From Rhea pennata (Eukaryota; Chordata; Aves; Rheiformes; Rheidae), in NCBI RefSeq assembly GCF_028389875.1, contig NC_084675.1, positions 22,406,412 to 22,470,411 on the forward strand: a stretch of 64,000 bases of DNA, read 5' to 3'. This document shows positions 46,621 through 58,155 of the stretch, one piece after another (positions within the stretch are counted from its first letter, which is position 1; every line of letters starts with the position of its first letter). A program made the position numbers and the translations under genes. A model generated the notes under the pieces. It worked only from the letters and a program-made list of their open reading frames with translations, was not told the origin of the DNA and searched no databases.

Positions 46621-48335
46621 CAGGTGCGTGGCCTGGCACCCCGGGAGCTGTGGGGCGTGCAGCGGCAGGGGGATACCCCAGCAGCGTGGGGAGCACCCGG
46701 GCGGCCGGCGCGGCAGTCGCGGTGCCCAGCAGCCCTGGGAACAGCAGCGCCGCTCGGCCGTAACAGGAAGCATCAACCCATGAAATTCTCTGCATTCTTT
46801 GGCTTTCTCACTTTTGTTTTCCAAACACACTTAATAAACTGGCACCAGCTGGCGCGGGGTAACTCCGCTCCCCACCTCGCCAGGCTCCGCTTCCTTCCCT
46901 GCGCTCCATCCAGCTCCTCCGCAGCTCCTCTCCCGCCGGAGCCCCGGCACGGTGCCCCGGCGTGCCGCCCCAGCCATGCGGATGCTGCGCCTTGGCCCTG
47001 CGCCCCCGCTGCCTGCGCCCCCCGCGCCCAGCACCGCCTCTCTGTGCAGCCAGGACAGGTGAGCAGAACGCCTCGAGCATCCCTAGGGCGAGGACTCGGC
47101 CCCCCTGCCCGGTGGGCGTTGCCGTATTGATCCTCGGGAGTTGGGATTCAGAGGGATTTGCTGAAGTAAAACGTCCTTCGCTACCCAGCCGCAAAGTCCT
47201 GCGCTAACGAAGCATCCGCAAACCCGGGCTTCAAAACTACAGCCGCAATGCTCTGGGCCGGAGCAGATATCGGTGCTCCAGGGAAAGACGGGACGAGGGC
47301 AACGCACGCCGGCCTCCCAGCTCCAATCCCCAGACCCAGAGCGCTCTCTGTGCGGCCATCAGCATTCCTGCCCGGCCGGGAGCCTGGCAAACGCCGGCCT
47401 GCTTTGTCGGCCGGGGATGGGAACGGAGGGGTAAATGGGCGCAAGGAACGGCACCCCAGAGCCCCGCCGCCGAGGCAGAGCGCAGCACGCGGGGCTGGAA
47501 GCGGCTGCGGAGCAAGTTCTGCAGCCGGTCCCTGGCCTCGGGGGTTTTGCACTGGGAACTGCAATCACTTTTGCAAGCTGGTTCCTCCTGCTTGGGATCT
47601 CGGAGGGGGAATCGGCCTCAAATTCCCATCCCGGCGCCCGGCAGCCAGAGGGAAGCTGGGGTGGTGGGTGCTGCGGGTGCCTCTCCTTGCCCGGCACTCG
47701 CACGGCGTGCAAGCCTCCTGCCTGCGCTCCTGCTGCGCTTTCCCAGCAGCGAAGGGCAGGACACGCTGCCGGAGCACGGGACGCCCCAGCCCAAGCAGCA
47801 GCGATGGACTGAAGCTGCAGAGGTGTGGGAACGCCGTGGCGCCAGCGCTGCTGGAGAGACCCGCAGCAAGGCGAGGGCTCTTGCTCCGAGGGCAGACAGC
47901 GCAGAGGAGACCGGGGAGGCTGAGCCCGGAGCCCCACTGCTGGAGACAAGCCGCTCGGCCCCAAAGCACACTGGGGAGAGCAGATAAGCCCAGAGGCAAG
48001 TGCTGGCCTGCGGCTGGTGGGGGCTGCAGCAGAGCTGTTTCGGGAGCTGTTTGCACTCCTCTCCCCGCTGCTCTAGGGTCTCTCAGACCCCGAGTCCCCT
48101 GCTGACGAGCAGGGCCTGGTTTTAGGTGTGCTCTGAGAAGCTCTCTTGCACCCCACACACGCTGAGGGCTGGAGCAGCCCCAGCCCAGTCCCCGAGGGAC
48201 CAGCGGGACACAGGGTAGCCCTGCCAGGGGGCCGCATCGTCCCTGTGGGAGGGAGGCGGGCTGCAGGCGCAGGGCTGTCCGGCGCACCCGGCACACTGGC
48301 TGACCCACTGCTGAGCAGGATGCCATCGACGGGGT
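46621..48335. other. PIEZO1-CDT1 intergenic interval
   Basis: GC-rich unique sequence with overlapping open frames on both strands and no recognised domain, RNA gene or transposon. A single AATAAA (about 46,830) has no gene attached to it. Confidence 0.45.
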
Positions 48336-48780
48336 GCACCAGCTGACGCGCCACGGAGCGGGACCGAGGCACCGTGGCCTCGCAGCTGATGCACCACGGA
48401 GCGGGGCCTGATGTCCCACGGAGCAGGGGCAGATGCGTTTGTGCATTCACTGGTTTGCCGGGGACCATAAGCCACAGCACCAATCTGCCGCACCATGGCG
48501 AGGTCTGACTCACCCACCGAGCACTGAAGCTCTGTGCCAGAACTGAGGCACCACGGCAGTATCTGGTGCAGCACAGTAGGGTCGAATAGACCACAGTAGG
48601 GTCTGATGCACTACAACGCGGTCTGATGCACCCTGGAAGGGCCTGATGCACCCCAGATGGGCCTGATGCAGCATGGCGGGATCCGATGCACCATGGCAGG
48701 GTCTGACGCACCACAGCGAGGCCTGAAGTGCCACGGTGGGGTCCGACGTGCCCCAGCAACGTCTGCTGCAGCACAGACCC
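48336..48780. repeat. 20-bp minisatellite upstream of CDT1
   Basis: The unit is close to GCCTGATGCACCACGGCAGG. In the best part, CTGATGCA or a one-to-two-base variant starts at 48603, 48623, 48643, 48663, 48683, 48703 and 48723, exactly 20 bp apart. Copies to the left are more diverged but keep a similar spacing. About 20 units end some 360 bp before the CDT1 ATG. Confidence 0.9.
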
Positions 48781-48935
48781 GCAGAGCCGGGGCCAGCGCA
48801 GCCGGGCCGGCCAGACCCCGGCCAGACCCGCTCTGCCCCATTGCTTCCCCCTTCCCTCCTCCCCCAGCGCCGTGCACAGCGCACCGGCTTCCCACGTGGC
48901 TCCTCGCCGTGAAGCGGCGCGGCGCCTTTAAGAGC

Positions 48936-49136
48936 CCAGTGGCGCCAAGCCGGTCCCCGTTGCGCCACGTGACCGCGCGCGGCAGCGGCGCGCGGCGAGT
49001 TCCCGCCAAAGCCGGGTCCATTGTAGCGCGGCGGCGCGCGGCGAGTTCCCGCCAAAGCCGGCTCCGCTGCGGCGCGGGCGCGCGCGCGGCGGCGCGCCGG
49101 GCCCCGGCTCGTCCCGCGGCCCCGGCTCGTCCCGCC
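48936..49136 (+). promoter_or_regulatory. CDT1 promoter with duplicated E2F module
   Basis: A CpG island without a TATA box. A 29-bp segment occurs twice without change, at 48987-49015 and 49033-49061. Each copy carries the E2F site TTCCCGCCAAA (49000-49010 and 49046-49056). GGCGCCAA at about 48941-48948 is a further E2F-like site, and CACGTGAC at 48966-48973 is an E-box. CDT1 is an established E2F target in mammals, so the sites fit the gene. Confidence 0.75.
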
Positions 49137-52100
49137 ATGGCCCAGCTCCGCCTCACCGATTTCTTCGGCCGCACAAAGGCGGCCGCCGGCGCCGGCCGCC
49201 CGCTCAAGGCCGCCCTCCCCGCGCCGCCGGGGAAGCGGGAGGCGGCGGCCGGCGGCGCGGCGGCGCTGAGCGCCCAGCCCCCGGGGCTGCCCGGCTCGCC
49301 GCGCACCCCGGCGCGGCCCGGCAGCGGCGCCCCGGCGGCGCGGGCGCTGGCGGGCAGGAAGCGGCGCCGGCAGGAGCTGGAAGAGGAGCCGGGCACCGCG
49401 GAGCGGAGCGGGAAGTCGGCGCGGAAGAGGCTGGAGCTGCATCGGGACGCGGAGCCGGGACCGCCGGCCGCGGTAAGGAGCCGCCGGGGCCAGGGCTGAG
49501 CCTTTTCCGGGTTGCAGCCCCCGGGGCTGGTGTTGGCGCAGGGAAAACCTAAAGCCGGGACATCATCCCCGGTGCAAACCGCCGGCGGTTGCCCCCTGCG
49601 CCCCGGTGCAAGGCCGTGGGGAGCGGGGGGGGGGGGTTCCCCTGCACCCCTGGGCAGCTGCACACCCAGCAAGGCCTTGGCCGTGCACCATCCCCGCTCT
49701 CCCGCAGGCTTCCAGCCCTCCGGCCACTGCTCGCCCCCCGACACCATCCTCGCCAGACAAGGCAGCGAAGACCCTGGTTGAGGCAACCCCCGGCACGGGG
49801 CAGGACGGAGGGATGCAGCCCGGCCCCACCATGCTGGGCCGGAGCAGAGGCTCAGAGCAGGTATGGCTTGGCGGGGGATTTGCAGGTCCTGGTGCCCACC
49901 CTGGGGCTCGAGGAGCGCTGCCCACGCTGGGCGAGGTGACCCAGGGCGCTGCGTCGCGTCACCCCAGTTTACCCTGCTCCCTGCAAACGCAGGAGCTAGC
50001 GGCTCCCACCAGAAGGGCTCCAAATATCCAGCAGGTCTCTCTTGCTGCAACCTGGAGATGCGCTTGGTAAAGGTGTGCTGGGCCCGGGTCCGTCCGTGCT
50101 ACGCGAGTGCTGGTGCTCAGCTGCCCCGGGGCAGTGCGGGCCTGGCAGCGGTGGGGCGGCCAGGGCAGAGCCCGCGTTATCTCTGCGTCTTCCCGTTTGT
50201 TTGGAAATCCCTCTTCCTAACCTGTGTCCCTTCGTCCCCACCGCAGGAGAACGTAGCCGAGCTGAAGTGCCGCTTGCAGAGGATGAAGGCCCTCGCTCAG
50301 CTCGCAAAGCTGCCGTCTGCCTCTCCCGAGACCAGCGCTGACCTGAAGAGCCGTCTCAAGCGAGTGCGGGAGTTGGAGCTCAGGATCCGTGAGAAGAGAG
50401 CGGAAAACAAAGCGAAACTGGAAGCGCAGCCCTCGGAGGAGACCAGCGGTTCAGAGGCGAGGTGAGAAGCAGGTTTGGGGAGCAGGAGGGAGTCCCCGGC
50501 TTCACAGCGCGCGGGGTGTCCCGGCGGCTGCCGCAGCGCCACGCCGCCGCTCCTGCCTGCCGCCTCGGCACGGCAAACCGCGATGCAGCACGGACGTAGC
50601 GCGGCCGCTGCGCGGCAGGCGGTGCAGCTCCGCAGGGCCCTCTCCTGCTCTGCGGCAAGGGGCCGGCAGTGGCGAGCGCAAGGGCAGGGCGGGGGCTCTG
50701 CGGAGCTGCTGGCAGCTCCCTGCTGTCCCCGGGTGCCTGGGTGGGCACAGGCAAAGCACTTCTCCGAAAAGCAAACCTATAGCGTAGCCAAAGGCTTCCC
50801 GAGCGACTGATGGCCTGCCGCTGGCGTGCCCGGGAGCCTAGCGCGTCTCCTCTCTTCCCTGGCAGCGAGAAGGCACCCGCTTACCAGCGGTTCCACACCT
50901 TGGCCCAGGACGTCCCCCCGGGGCTCACACTGCCCTACAAATTCAAGGTGCTGGCGGAGATGTTTCGCAGCATGGATGCCATCGTGGGGATGCTCTTCAA
51001 CCGCTCGGAGACGGTCACCTTTGCAAAAGTCAAGCAGGGGGTGCAGGACGTGATGCGCAAGTAAGTCCGGCGCTGCGAAGGGAGGTGGGCGGCCCTGGGA
51101 GGAAGGGTCCCGCTGGGAGAGGCGGTTGGAAGCGCAGTGATAACGGGCTTCTCCGTCCTCCAGGGCGCCTCCGCGCCGCGGGCAGCACTGCGAACCGGCC
51201 GTGCGCATTGATCTTGCTGATGCGCGCTGGGCTCCCGTCAGGCTGCCGGGCTGGATTCCCTGCTGCCAGCCCTGGGGGTCTCTGAGCTCGCGGGTGCCGT
51301 TGCAGGCAGTTTGAGGAGCGACACGTGGGCCAGATCAAGGCGGTGTACCCCACGTCGTACAGGCTCCGCCAGGAGAAGAACATCCCCACTTTCAGCAGCA
51401 GCGTTAAGAAGTCAGACTACCAGCTCACGCTAGAGCCAGTGCTGGGGGAAGGTGGGTGCCTGGGGTCCCAGGAGAGCTGAGGTGGGCTCGGAGCGCCTGG
51501 GTCCCTGCGGGGACCTCCGAGGCCCCAGGAACACTCCATGCGCGCTGCCTTGCTTTGCTCTGGTCCATTAAACAATCTGACTTCTCAGGACCTGAACATG
51601 CTAAAGTGGAAAATGCTTTTGGGGAGTGGGAAGATTTAAGCCACAATTCTGGCAGTGAATTAGCCCAACAGGTCTCTTATCCTGTCCTTCAAGAGGCTCT
51701 TGAAACTTGGTTCACACCCAGCCAGCTGTAGGGGTGTTCTGCTTTGCTGCGATGCCGCAGCCTGGCAGCAGACGAACCGGCTTCACGCCCAGCCCGGAGC
51801 GCCCCGGGGGCTGCGCCGGGGGCTGCGGAGCCCGGCCGTGCCGCAAGCACCGGGCTGCGGGCGACGCTCAGGTCTCCCTTTGCAGAGGAGAAGGTGGACG
51901 GCCGCCCTCACTTGTCGGCGTCGCGCCTGCTGGAGCGCAGGAAGGAGTTCAACCGCAACCTGGTGAACATCGTCAAGCAGCACCACAAGGTGAGCGCCAC
52001 GGCACGCTGCTCTCGGCATCCTCGGAGCCGCCGCCGTCGGCATCCCCTCGGGTCAAACCTTCCCTGGAGGTGCCAACGATTTCTCGCGTTCCCTGGGTTG

Positions 52101-53835
52101 CTGGTGGGTTTTGCCGTTGCGGGATCTGGGATTTCTCCGGTTGCTATCTAGAGAAGTGGCTGGAAGGACTGGGCTGGCATCCAGGCAGGAGCACGGCACG
52201 GGCCGCGAAGCCGCTGGCTTCTCTGGATATTCTTGGCAGGCAGGCGTGGGTGGGGAGCACGGAGAGCCGAGGCAAAGATCAGGAAACGCATCATTCGAGA
52301 GCTCAAATCTCCTGGCTCTGACTTTCCTCCGAGGCTGCTGCCACGTAACGCCGAGCCGTGCTAAGAGCGTGGCGCCGCTCGGGGGGTAGCGGCCGGACCC
52401 CCCCTTACCGGGCTCGCAGGTGGGTAATGCTGCTGCCGCCCCGCTCTAGGCGTTCTTGGCCTCCCTGAGCCCCCCGATGGCGGTGCCGGATGACGAGCTG
52501 ATGCGCTGGCATCCCCGTTTCAACGTGGACCAGGTGCCGGACATTGCCCCGGCGGAGCTGCCGCGGCCGCCGCCGGGCGACAGGCTCAGCACGGCCCAGG
52601 AGGTGCTCGCCGCCGCCCGGGGTGCGATGACCCCCAAGGTGAGCGGCGAGGGGGGGCTCGCTCCGGCGGCGGCCTCGAGCCCGCTGCCCTTCCGGGAAGG
52701 CGTTACTGGATTGAACTGTCCCCGCTGCCTTAGAGCCTTAAGGCTCGGAGCGCTGGGAAGAAGTCGGCAAGCGAGGGCTCGAGCGCGAGGGCTCGAGCGC
52801 GAGGGTCGCCGCTCTGGGCTGCAGCCCGGGCCTGGCCGCGGGCTGGGGAGGTCTTCAGTGCTTTCTGCTGGGCTGGGAGAGGAGACGAAGGAGCAAAAGC
52901 TGCCCCTGTTGCAGGTGGGGTGGGTCGGAGCCGCGTGAGATGGGGGCTTCGGGCCACTAAGGCGCAGCCGGGCCGAGGAGCGTGGCAGGGGGGGACTTCT
53001 CCTTCCTGCGGCGTGAGCAGCTCCCAGATGTAACCCAACGCCTCCTCCCTCTTCCACATGAACAGATGGAAAAAGCTCTTGCCAACATGGCCTTGAAAAC
53101 AGCTGAAGCGAGCGCGGGGGAGCCGGTGGTTTCCAGCGCGGCGTCCCCTGCCAGCACCTCCAGCGCACTGAAAGGGGTGTCCCAGGCCCTGCTCGAGAGG
53201 GTGAGTAACTCGGTCCTGGCGGGGACCGCGGGGGCCCTGCCGAGGGCACCCGCCGCGCCTGACCCCTCCTCTCCGCTCCCCAAGATCCGGGCGAAGGAGG
53301 CGCGGAAGGTGCAGGCGCTGCTGACCCGCGCCCCGCAGCAGGAGGAGCGGCTCGCCATGCTGGGGCGGCTGCCGGCCATGGCCCGCGTCCTGCGCGGCGT
53401 CTTCGTGGCCGAGAAGAAGCAGGCGCTGACGCTGGAGGTGGCGTGTGCCCGCATGACGGACAGCTACTGCACGCAGATGTCGCCCGGTACGAAGCCGGGG
53501 CGACTTTGCAGCTCTCTGCGGGGGCCTCTCGCGTGCCCGGCGCGAGGCTGAGCGCCGCCCCGGCGTTTGGGGAGCGCGGCCGGGCTCCGAAGCCTGGAGG
53601 CAGCCGGGTGGGTGCCGAGGGCGGGTGGCCTCGGCAGCCGGGCGCTGCTTTGACCCGCTGGTTCCCCGCAGGCGCCATGGAGAAGCACCTGCGCCTCTTC
53701 GCCGAGCTGCTGCCCGACTGGGTCAGCGTCCACACCGTCAGGACGGACACCTACATCAAACTGGACAAGGCCAAGGACCTCAACGCCGTTGCAGCGAGGC
53801 TCGCCCAGGCGGCGAAGGAGGCGGAGGCCCGCTGA
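49137..53835 (+). CDS. CDT1: CDT1, replication licensing factor (10 exons, 612 aa)
   Basis: Loads MCM2-7 onto ORC/CDC6 at origins in G1. It is inhibited by geminin and destroyed in S phase. Exons: 49137-49472, 49708-49860, 50247-50461, 50866-51060, 51306-51451, 51886-51989, 52450-52638, 53066-53200, 53285-53486 and 53672-53835. Phases agree, giving 612 residues against 546 in human. The N-terminus [14 protein letters not shown] is a PIP degron (Q-x-x-L-T-D-F-F with a following basic residue) for PCNA and CRL4-CDT2. A GRKRRR basic cluster and a KRLEL cyclin-binding-like motif follow near residues 78-101. The geminin-binding winged helix ([40 protein letters not shown]) lies in exons 4-7. The C-terminal MCM-binding winged helix ([47 protein letters not shown]) lies in exons 9-10. 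The long variable linker accounts for most of the length difference. Confidence 0.97.
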
Positions 53836-54160
53836 GCTCCAGCAGGACGTAGCTCCCCCGACCCGCAGGAGCCCCGCGGGCGAGCGGCCGACGGCGCCCG
53901 CTCAAGCGGCCAAGAGGAGCGGGCAACCTCTTCTTGACTCGGAAGGCTGCTTCTCCTCGTCCTCCGGAAGGCTTCCGCGGGGAGGAGAGCTTCCTCCCGG
54001 CGGGACGGGCACGGGGAGAGGGTGGCGAGGAGGAGGGAGCGAGAGAAGTCACGAATCGGGGACACTTCGGAGCTCTGGGCCACGTTCTGTTTTTAAGGGA
54101 GGGAAGCGCATCTCCGGCGCTCGCTGGAAGCAACTACTGGACTCGTCAAAACATCTTTGT

Positions 54161-54166
54161 ATTAAA
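54161..54166 (+). terminator. CDT1 poly(A) signal
   Basis: ATTAAA about 325 bp after the CDT1 stop, in a TTTGT...TTTTAAATATAG context. It is the common variant signal and the only clear candidate before the convergent APRT end. Confidence 0.7.
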
Positions 54167-54476
54167 TGTTTTAAATATAGCTGACTTGCGTTAACCCCGC
54201 GCTCCTCCTCCTCGCTCTGCCGCGCCGGAGCCGGGTTGTCATCCAGCTCCTGCAGGAAAACTCGCGGGAAAACACGAGCTGGGGCCCGCGGAGAACCGAA
54301 CGCAGCTTTTGCGAAGACGGCTCTGTGGAGGGTGTCCCGGTGCCCCTCACCGGGCCCCGAGCCTGGCCGTGGCGGGAGCTCGGGCGCAGCCTCCGGCCGC
54401 GGCTCAGCCCTGGGGGGCACCGACGGCTCCGCTACGGCAAGAACAGCTCCGAGACAGCTTACAAAAAAGCTCAGTG

Positions 54477-54482
54477 TTTATT
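54477..54482 (-). terminator. APRT poly(A) signal
   Basis: TTTATT on the plus strand gives AATAAA on the minus strand, about 380 bp after the APRT stop. It lies about 310 bp from the CDT1 signal, so the two convergent transcripts end close together without clear overlap. Confidence 0.75.
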
Positions 54483-54860
54483 TTAGAAGCGAGTTCGGCC
54501 CCTGTTAAGCCGGGGACACCAGCCCCTAAGCGTTTTCAGGGGAGTTTTGGCATGCTGGGACGTATCTGCTCTCGCCAAGCCACGCTGGGGGGTCCGGGCT
54601 CGGCAGCGGCTTTGGGGCAGCACCAGCCCGCGCGGCACGGGCTGCCCGCAGCTCCCCGGGGCCCGGACCGCTCCTGCCTCCGCAAGATCCAGCAGCGGCC
54701 AAGTTACCCCGTGGGAAAAAAGAAAGAAAAAGAGGGATTTTTTTAGGCTAAATGCACCCTGACGTGCGGCCTGGAGAACAACCGGGACTCGGGTTTCAGG
54801 GCCCCGGCTCGGCAGCCGGAGCGGTGCTGCAGGGTCGCGCGGCGCCGGCCGCCGGTGCCC

Positions 54861-57387
54861 TCAGTCGTACTGCAGCAGCGAGTAGAGAGGCACCGGCTGG
54901 AGCTTCTCGGAGCCTTTCAGGGCCTTCAGCTCTACGACGACCAGGCACTCGAGGATCTCCGCCTTCAGCCGCGCCAGCAGCTCGCAGGCCGCGCGCATCG
55001 TACCTGGGGCGCAGCGGAGCCGTGAGCGCGGCGCGCGGCCGGCTCGCCCCGCGGCGCCCGCGCCCGCCTCTCACCTCCCGTGGCGAGCAGGTCGTCGACG
55101 ATGACCACCTTCTGCCCCGGCTCCGCGGCGTCGCGCTGGATCTCGAGCTCGGCCTGCGGGACGGGACAGGACGGGGGGGACGAGCGGCGCCGCGTTATCC
55201 TGCCTCGCAGGGACCCGCACCGCGTCGGCCCCGGAAAACGCGCGAGCCGGGGGGCGGCGGGGGCTCGCCGGGGCCACCGCGAGCTTCCGTCCAGCGGGAG
55301 CTGCGCTCCCGGCGCGAGACGCTGCCCCGAAACCGCTCCCCGCTGCGGGAAGCCTCCCGGTGGGCGCCGGGCCGGCGCCTCTGGGCAGGACCTGCCCCGA
55401 CCCAAACCATCCGCAGAAATAACGGCGGCGTCCCGGGTTTCCGCTGCTGGTCTTTGCCCGCTCTCGGTTAGTCCCGGTGTTAGTCCCGGGTCAGCGCCCC
55501 CCGGGCTGGAGCGGGCGCGGCGTTAGGGGGTGAGCGCCGCGTTTCGAAGCCGTGCAGTTAAGGCGTTCGTCGATAGCACTTACTGGAGGGGCGGGCACCA
55601 CCCTCGGGGTTCATGCATCCCCCTTTCCTCTCGCCCGCCTGCTGCGGGGGCCAGGCTGCGGCTGGGCTTTGCTCCTCACCTAGGCTTCAGCGCCCGTTAG
55701 TACCGCCTCGCGGCAAACCACCCTGCGGGACCCGCCAGGCAAGGCTATTTAGCACCGTGTCCAAAAGAAAAAAAACCCACAAAATACAACAAAAAAAATC
55801 CTCGTGGTTCCCCGCTCCCAGCGGAGCACGGACACCCCCCCCCCCCCGGCCCAGCCGCTGCACCCGCCTGCCTGGGCGCTTCGCCCCCCCCCCCCCCCAC
55901 CCCCAGGTGTTACCTGGCCGTATTCGAGGGCGTAGGAGACGGACTCCGTCGGACCGGGGAGTTTCCCCTTCTTCCGTATCAGCACAAAGCCGATGCCCAG
56001 CCTCTGCGCGAGCGGCGGGCCGATGAGGAAGCCGCGGGAATCCAGGCCTGCGGGAAGCGGAGCAGCGGGAGTGCGGGCGGCCGCCTGGGCTCGCACGCCT
56101 CCCCGCGCCGGGACGTTTTGCCTCCCTTTTTCTCCTATTTGCAGAGATAAGCTCAGTTCAAGGTGCTGTATCAGCAGGGCCACGCTGCCGGGGACTCTGC
56201 CCCGCTGCGGGACGCGCCGCGGTTATCGTTAGCGCTTGGGACCGCGCTCGGTCGGGGCTCGCTGCACTTTGGGCTATCGCCGAGCCCCAGCGCTCCCTCC
56301 CGAAGCGCTTTACTCTCAGCGTTGCAACACGTTATCGCTGCGAAGGCTGCTTCGAGCAGCTTGGAAAGGGCTTCTGAGAAGGAAAACCTGCTGGGACGGG
56401 GCTCCCTGCCGTGGGCGCTGCTCCGGCCCTTGCAGGCACGGCATGTCACAGACCGTCCGTACCGACTGAACGACCCGGTCTGAGCAGGCAGCGCTCTGCC
56501 GGGGGCCGAGGACAAGCACACACCTGCAATGAGGTCGATGTTGGGGAAAGAGCCCCTCAAATGAGCTTCCAAAAGATCAATCAAAGCGCTGAAAGCTGCA
56601 GGATCCTTCAGCAAGGGGCTGATATCGCTGCAAACAGAGGGATGGGAGTCAGCTGCCTCCTGGGGCTGCTCTGGCTCCCAGGAGCTCCCATGACAGAGAG
56701 CTCCCAAAGCCACCGGGAGCCCGGGTGCTGCCCCGGCCGGAGCGAGCCTGGTGCTGCCGGGCACAGGCAAGAGCAGCTCACAGCTGCCTGAAAAGGGCAG
56801 AGCCAGCACAGGCCCCGCCTCTGCCCCAGCGCAGCCCCAATGCAACCCCTGCACCAGCCCCAAGGCACCTGCTCCCCAAATGCACCCCAGCTAGCATGCC
56901 CCCCCATCCACATCTACCCCCAGCCCAAATCAAACAAAACATACCTCCTCCCCAGATGCACCCTTGCTTCAGCCCCAGTGCCCCCCCCCCCAGCCCAAAC
57001 GCGGCCCCCAACCCCTGTGCATCCCCCGCCCAAATGCCGCCCCCAGCCCCGGTGCGCCCCCTTCCCCAGTGCATCCTCAGCCCCAGCGTGGTCCCTGCCG
57101 CAGGGCACCCCGCAGCCCCAATACAGCCCCAGCCCACGGGCCCCCCTAGCCCCAGCGCAACCCCTGCCCAAGTGCACGCCGAGCCCACGTGCGCCGCTGC
57201 CCCAGCCCACGTGCACCCGGCCCCCACCCACCCACGTGCACCCGCCCCCCACCCACCCCGGCCCAAGCCCCGCGGGCGCGGGCGCGCGCGCGGGCGGGCG
57301 CGCGCACCGGAAGAGCACGCCGGGCACCGGGAAGTCGGGGAAGGGCCGCACGCGCTCGCGCACCCGCCGCAGCCGCTCGTCGCTCAT
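54861..57387 (-). CDS. APRT: APRT, adenine phosphoribosyltransferase (5 exons, 179 aa)
   Basis: Cytosolic purine salvage enzyme converting adenine plus PRPP to AMP and pyrophosphate. Exons: 57308-57387, 56524-56627, 55914-56047, 55075-55153 and 54861-55003. All junctions are GT-AG and phase-consistent, giving 179 residues against 180 in human. It starts [20 protein letters not shown] and ends SLLQYD. Conserved parts are the [13 protein letters not shown] segment, the [18 protein letters not shown] adenine-site region, [10 protein letters not shown], and the PRPP-binding loop [14 protein letters not shown] across exons 4 and 5. The protein looks complete. It converges on CDT1, and upstream lie a GC-box promoter and a large tandem repeat. 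Confidence 0.97.
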
Positions 57388-57470
57388 GGCGCCGCCGCTC
57401 TGCGCAGCCGCCGCCGCCGGACGGGGCGGGGCGGGGCGGGAGGGGGGCGGTGGCTGCCGCGGGGCGCGGT
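57388..57470 (-). promoter_or_regulatory. APRT promoter with GC boxes
   Basis: Immediately upstream of the APRT ATG, three overlapping GGGGCGGGG units (about 57,423-57,440) are followed by GGGGGGCGG near 57,443-57,450. There is no TATA box. Mammalian APRT promoters are likewise TATA-less and driven by Sp1 sites. Confidence 0.75.
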
Positions 57471-58155
57471 GTCGCCGTGCACAGAGCCTTGGTAGCGCTG
57501 GGTGCGGGGCCCGGGTACCCCCGGTGCACGGAGCCTGGGTGCACGGAGCCTGGGCACCCTGGGTGCACAGTGCCTTGGTACCCCAGTGCATGGAGCCCGG
57601 GCACCCTGGGTGCACGGAGCCCTGGCACTCTGGGTGCACAGTGCCTTGGTACCCCAGTGCACGGAGCCTGGGCACCCTGGGTGCATGGAGCCCTGGCACT
57701 CTGGGTGCACAGTGCCTTGGTACCCCAGTGCACGGAGCCTGGGCACCCTGGGTGCACGGAGCCCTGGCACTCTGGGTGCACAGTGCCTTGGTACCCCAGT
57801 GCACGGAGCCTGGGCACCCTGGGTGCACGGAGCCCTGGCACTCTGGGTGCACAGTGCCTTGGTACCCCAGTGCACGGAGCCTGGGCACCCTGGGTGCACG
57901 GAGCCCTGGCACTCTGGGTGCACAGTGCCTTGGTACCCCAGTGCACGGAGCCTGGGCACCCTGGGTGCACGGAGCCCTGGCACTCTGGGTGCACAGTGCC
58001 TTGGTACCCCAGTGCACGGAGCCTGGGCACCCTGGGTGCACAGAGTCTAGGTAACCATGGAGCGTGGGAACCACCTGTGCATGGAGCCCTGGTCCCCCGG
58101 TGAACAGAGCCCTGGTGCTGCTGTGCACAGAGCCCTGGTACCCCCCCCCACCCCG
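57471..58155. repeat. 71-bp higher-order tandem repeat upstream of APRT
   Basis: Seven regular copies of a 71-bp unit are present, with TGCCTTGGTACC at 57571, 57642, 57713, 57784, 57855, 57926 and 57997. Each unit is itself three related monomers of 24, 24 and 23 bp beginning TGCACGGAGCCTGGGC, TGCACGGAGCCCTGGC and TGCACAGTGCCTTGGT. Single diverged monomers flank the array on both sides. There are no stops in several frames, so long open frames cross it on both strands, but they are repeat products rather than genes. Confidence 0.95.
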
